A DNA stretch of 64,000 nucleotides from Bacteroidetes bacterium RIFCSPLOWO2_12_FULL_37_12 (GTDB lineage Bacteria > Bacteroidota > Bacteroidia > 2-12-FULL-37-12), in the NCBI GenBank assembly GCA_001769655.1, contig MEPC01000020.1, positions 1-64,000 on the forward strand, read 5' to 3'. A program made the position numbers and the translations under genes. Numbering within the stretch: the stretch's first letter is position 1; every line of letters starts with the position of its first letter. The notes under the pieces are model-generated. The model was not told where the DNA came from. It saw only the letters and a program-made list of their open reading frames with translations, and did no database searches. Below, piece after piece: positions 63,620 through 64,000 of this stretch.

Positions 63620-64000
63620 TTAAAAGTATTCCGCCACTTCTTTTTTAATATAATTAAGTGCAATGAGCGTGGGAACCTCTTTCATCTTAATCACCCTGTC
63701 GGTAATTGCTTTAATCAAGTCCATATTGGAATGATTGCTGTTCAACCCTTGTGCGCTTAAAATAATAATTTTAGTGATTTCTTCTTTTGCCTGTGACACT
63801 AAATTCCACGCTTCTGGAGATAAATAAACCTGTTGGGATAAATTATGCTCAAATTCAAAACGTATATCCTGAAGTAGCGCCCGCTGAAGTTCGACAGCAT
63901 GATACGTGGAATTATTAACTCTGTGAAGAAGGACATTGGGAGATATTCTCTCGAGAAAAAGACAAACTCTTTCATACGCTTGAAGGCGCAAAGGTAAAAT
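63620..64000 (-). CDS. conserved hypothetical protein, 5' part beyond the window
   Basis: The frame is open to the window edge, so the start is missing; at least 127 residues are visible. It begins LRLQAYERVCLFLERISPNVLLHRV and continues with QRALLQDIRFEFEHNLSQQVYLS, a pattern I associate with a conserved Bacteroidota protein of unknown function that has an N-terminal membrane segment; that segment would lie outside. It is probably co-transcribed with the mutase gene 45 bases downstream. Confidence 0.65.
   Translation of the reverse strand: MLPLRLQAYERVCLFLERISPNVLLHRVNNSTYHAVELQRALLQDIRFEFEHNLSQQVYLSPEAWNLVSQAKEEITKIIILSAQGLNSNHSNMDLIKAITDRVIKMKEVPTLIALNYIKKEVAEYF

Overview
The window reads as chromosomal DNA from a member of the Bacteroidota (CFB group), probably an uncultured environmental, gliding-type lineage. 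The signs are type IX secretion (T9SS) C-terminal sorting domains on at least five proteins, SprB-type adhesin repeats, a PorW/SprE-like TPR lipoprotein, a fused SecDF, a futalosine-pathway menaquinone enzyme (MqnE), low GC (about 38 %), weak Shine-Dalgarno sites and several promoter elements of the Bacteroidota type (TTG, spacer, TAnnTTTG). Nothing suggests a phage or plasmid. No tRNA, rRNA or CRISPR array was seen.

Layout. 1-1.7 kb: an orphan membrane protein, hairpins and an IS91-family transposase remnant. 1.7-11.9 kb: a 3398-residue secreted adhesin (7 GEVED modules alternating with Ig-like modules, then about 22 SprB repeats). 11.9-19.9 kb, mostly minus strand: RNase HII, a CHASE2 membrane protein, adenine deaminase, a MORN/YwqK-like protein and SecDF, plus a small lipoprotein on the plus strand whose start codon overlaps that of its divergent neighbour. 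20-25.6 kb: nuoABCDEF of respiratory complex I, interrupted between nuoE and nuoF by an MntA/HepT-type pair whose hepT carries an in-frame TAG. 25.7-29.5 kb, minus: mqnE behind a PorW/SprE-like lipoprotein. 29.8-37.5 kb: a VOC protein, a secreted exonuclease/endonuclease-family protein and a 1419-residue secreted lamin-tail/PKD protein, with two stray copies of the T9SS sorting domain. 37.6-40 kb: a small T9SS protein, a formylglycine-generating-enzyme-fold protein that looks like a diversity-generating-retroelement target, and a DUF4160/DUF2442 pair. 40-51.8 kb: a 3903-residue adhesin (six ~400-residue modules, about 16 SprB repeats, PKD, sorting domain). 51.9-58.1 kb: two paralogous lytic-transglycosylase/LysM proteins and a small lipoprotein. 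58.3-64 kb: YifB/ComM-like ATPase, a four-helix-bundle protein between two inverted repeat arrays, a family 2 glycosyltransferase, the large subunit of methylmalonyl-CoA mutase and a partial conserved gene.

How it fits together: SecDF and PorW/SprE serve export, and the giant adhesins, nuclease and lamin-tail proteins are T9SS cargo. NuoA-F and MqnE belong to menaquinone-based respiration, and the LysM proteins act on the cell wall.

Three patterns are not explained by the genes. (1) At six to eight loci a short tandem array (7-, 8-, 11- or 13-bp units, unrelated in sequence) ends at or within a few bases of a start codon; two genes 3.7 kb apart carry the same octamer there. (2) The 7-bp palindrome GTGNCAC occurs about 100 times by hand count, against about 8 expected. 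(3) Copies of one T9SS sorting-domain segment are scattered as orphan fragments. All counts were made by eye and need computing.
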